Shown in pieces: positions 4,961-5,029 of a DNA stretch of 5,029 nt. How positions within the stretch are numbered: the first letter of the stretch is position 1; the number at the start of each line of letters is the position of its first letter. The translations under genes were made by a program, and so were the position numbers. Source of the DNA: Bacillota bacterium (GTDB taxonomy: Bacteria; Bacillota; Clostridia; Tissierellales; Sedimentibacteraceae); contig JARBUP010000221.1 in the NCBI GenBank assembly GCA_029239575.1, positions 1 to 5,029 on the forward strand, given 5' to 3'. The notes under the pieces are model-generated. The model worked only from the letters and a program-made list of their open reading frames with translations, was not told the DNA's origin and ran no database searches.

Positions 4961-4990
4961 CCTTTGAAAGTTCTAAATTAAATTTTGAAC
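4961..4990 (+). promoter_or_regulatory. rRNA leader: boxA-like sequence and stem-loop
   Basis: CCTTTGAAAG (4961-4970) resembles the CTTTGAAAA core of Bacillus rrn boxA antitermination sites. It runs into a stem-loop: GTTC (4970-4973) with GAAC (4987-4990), a T-T mismatch, then AAAT with ATTT (4975-4978 with 4982-4985). The order boxA then stem-loop upstream of 16S rRNA suggests a Nus-factor antitermination leader. The assignment depends on an rRNA gene following, which lies outside the window. Confidence 0.55.
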
Positions 4991-5029
4991 AAAAAAGTAA
5001 AACAACAATGAAGCTAAGCGTAAGCTTGA

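Overview
The window looks like chromosomal DNA from a low-GC Firmicute, most likely a Clostridium-type spore former. The DNA is very AT-rich, A/T-ending codons dominate, Shine-Dalgarno sites are strong, and the protein families fit that group. No transposase, integrase, CRISPR array or phage structural gene is visible.

Layout. At the left edge is a hairpin that may end an upstream transcript, followed by two plus-strand tRNA genes: Asn(GTT) with an encoded CCA tail and Arg(TCT) without one. Running back toward them on the minus strand is a 207-residue, seven-helix membrane protein. It resembles the PaxB/Pyr4-type transmembrane terpene cyclases. A second minus-strand gene (1148-1660) encodes a 170-residue soluble protein that I cannot assign; a strong hairpin terminator separates the two. 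Divergent from it is a 242-residue N-acetylmuramoyl-L-alanine amidase with a TTG start, no signal peptide and a single SPOR-type half repeat. That layout recalls the mother-cell-lysis amidase CwlC or a phage endolysin. The amidase ends in a good intrinsic terminator. It is followed by a separately promoted MATE-family multidrug efflux transporter, whose start is best placed at 2907.

The last 770 bases contain no gene. From about 4620 they hold four tandem promoter modules about 80 bp apart. Each has an A-rich upstream stretch, a near-consensus -35, exactly 17 bp, a -10, and a conserved start-site sequence that opens into a short hairpin. They are followed by a boxA-like sequence and a small stem-loop. 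This is the architecture of a ribosomal RNA operon promoter region, so I infer that a 16S rRNA gene begins just beyond the right edge; the rRNA itself is not in the window.

The protein genes look like independent transcription units, not one pathway. The points most worth following are the tandem promoter/hairpin array, the terpene-cyclase-like membrane protein with no visible terpene genes beside it, the amidase's altered zinc-site motif, and its promoter, which fits both a sigma-A and a sigma-K reading.
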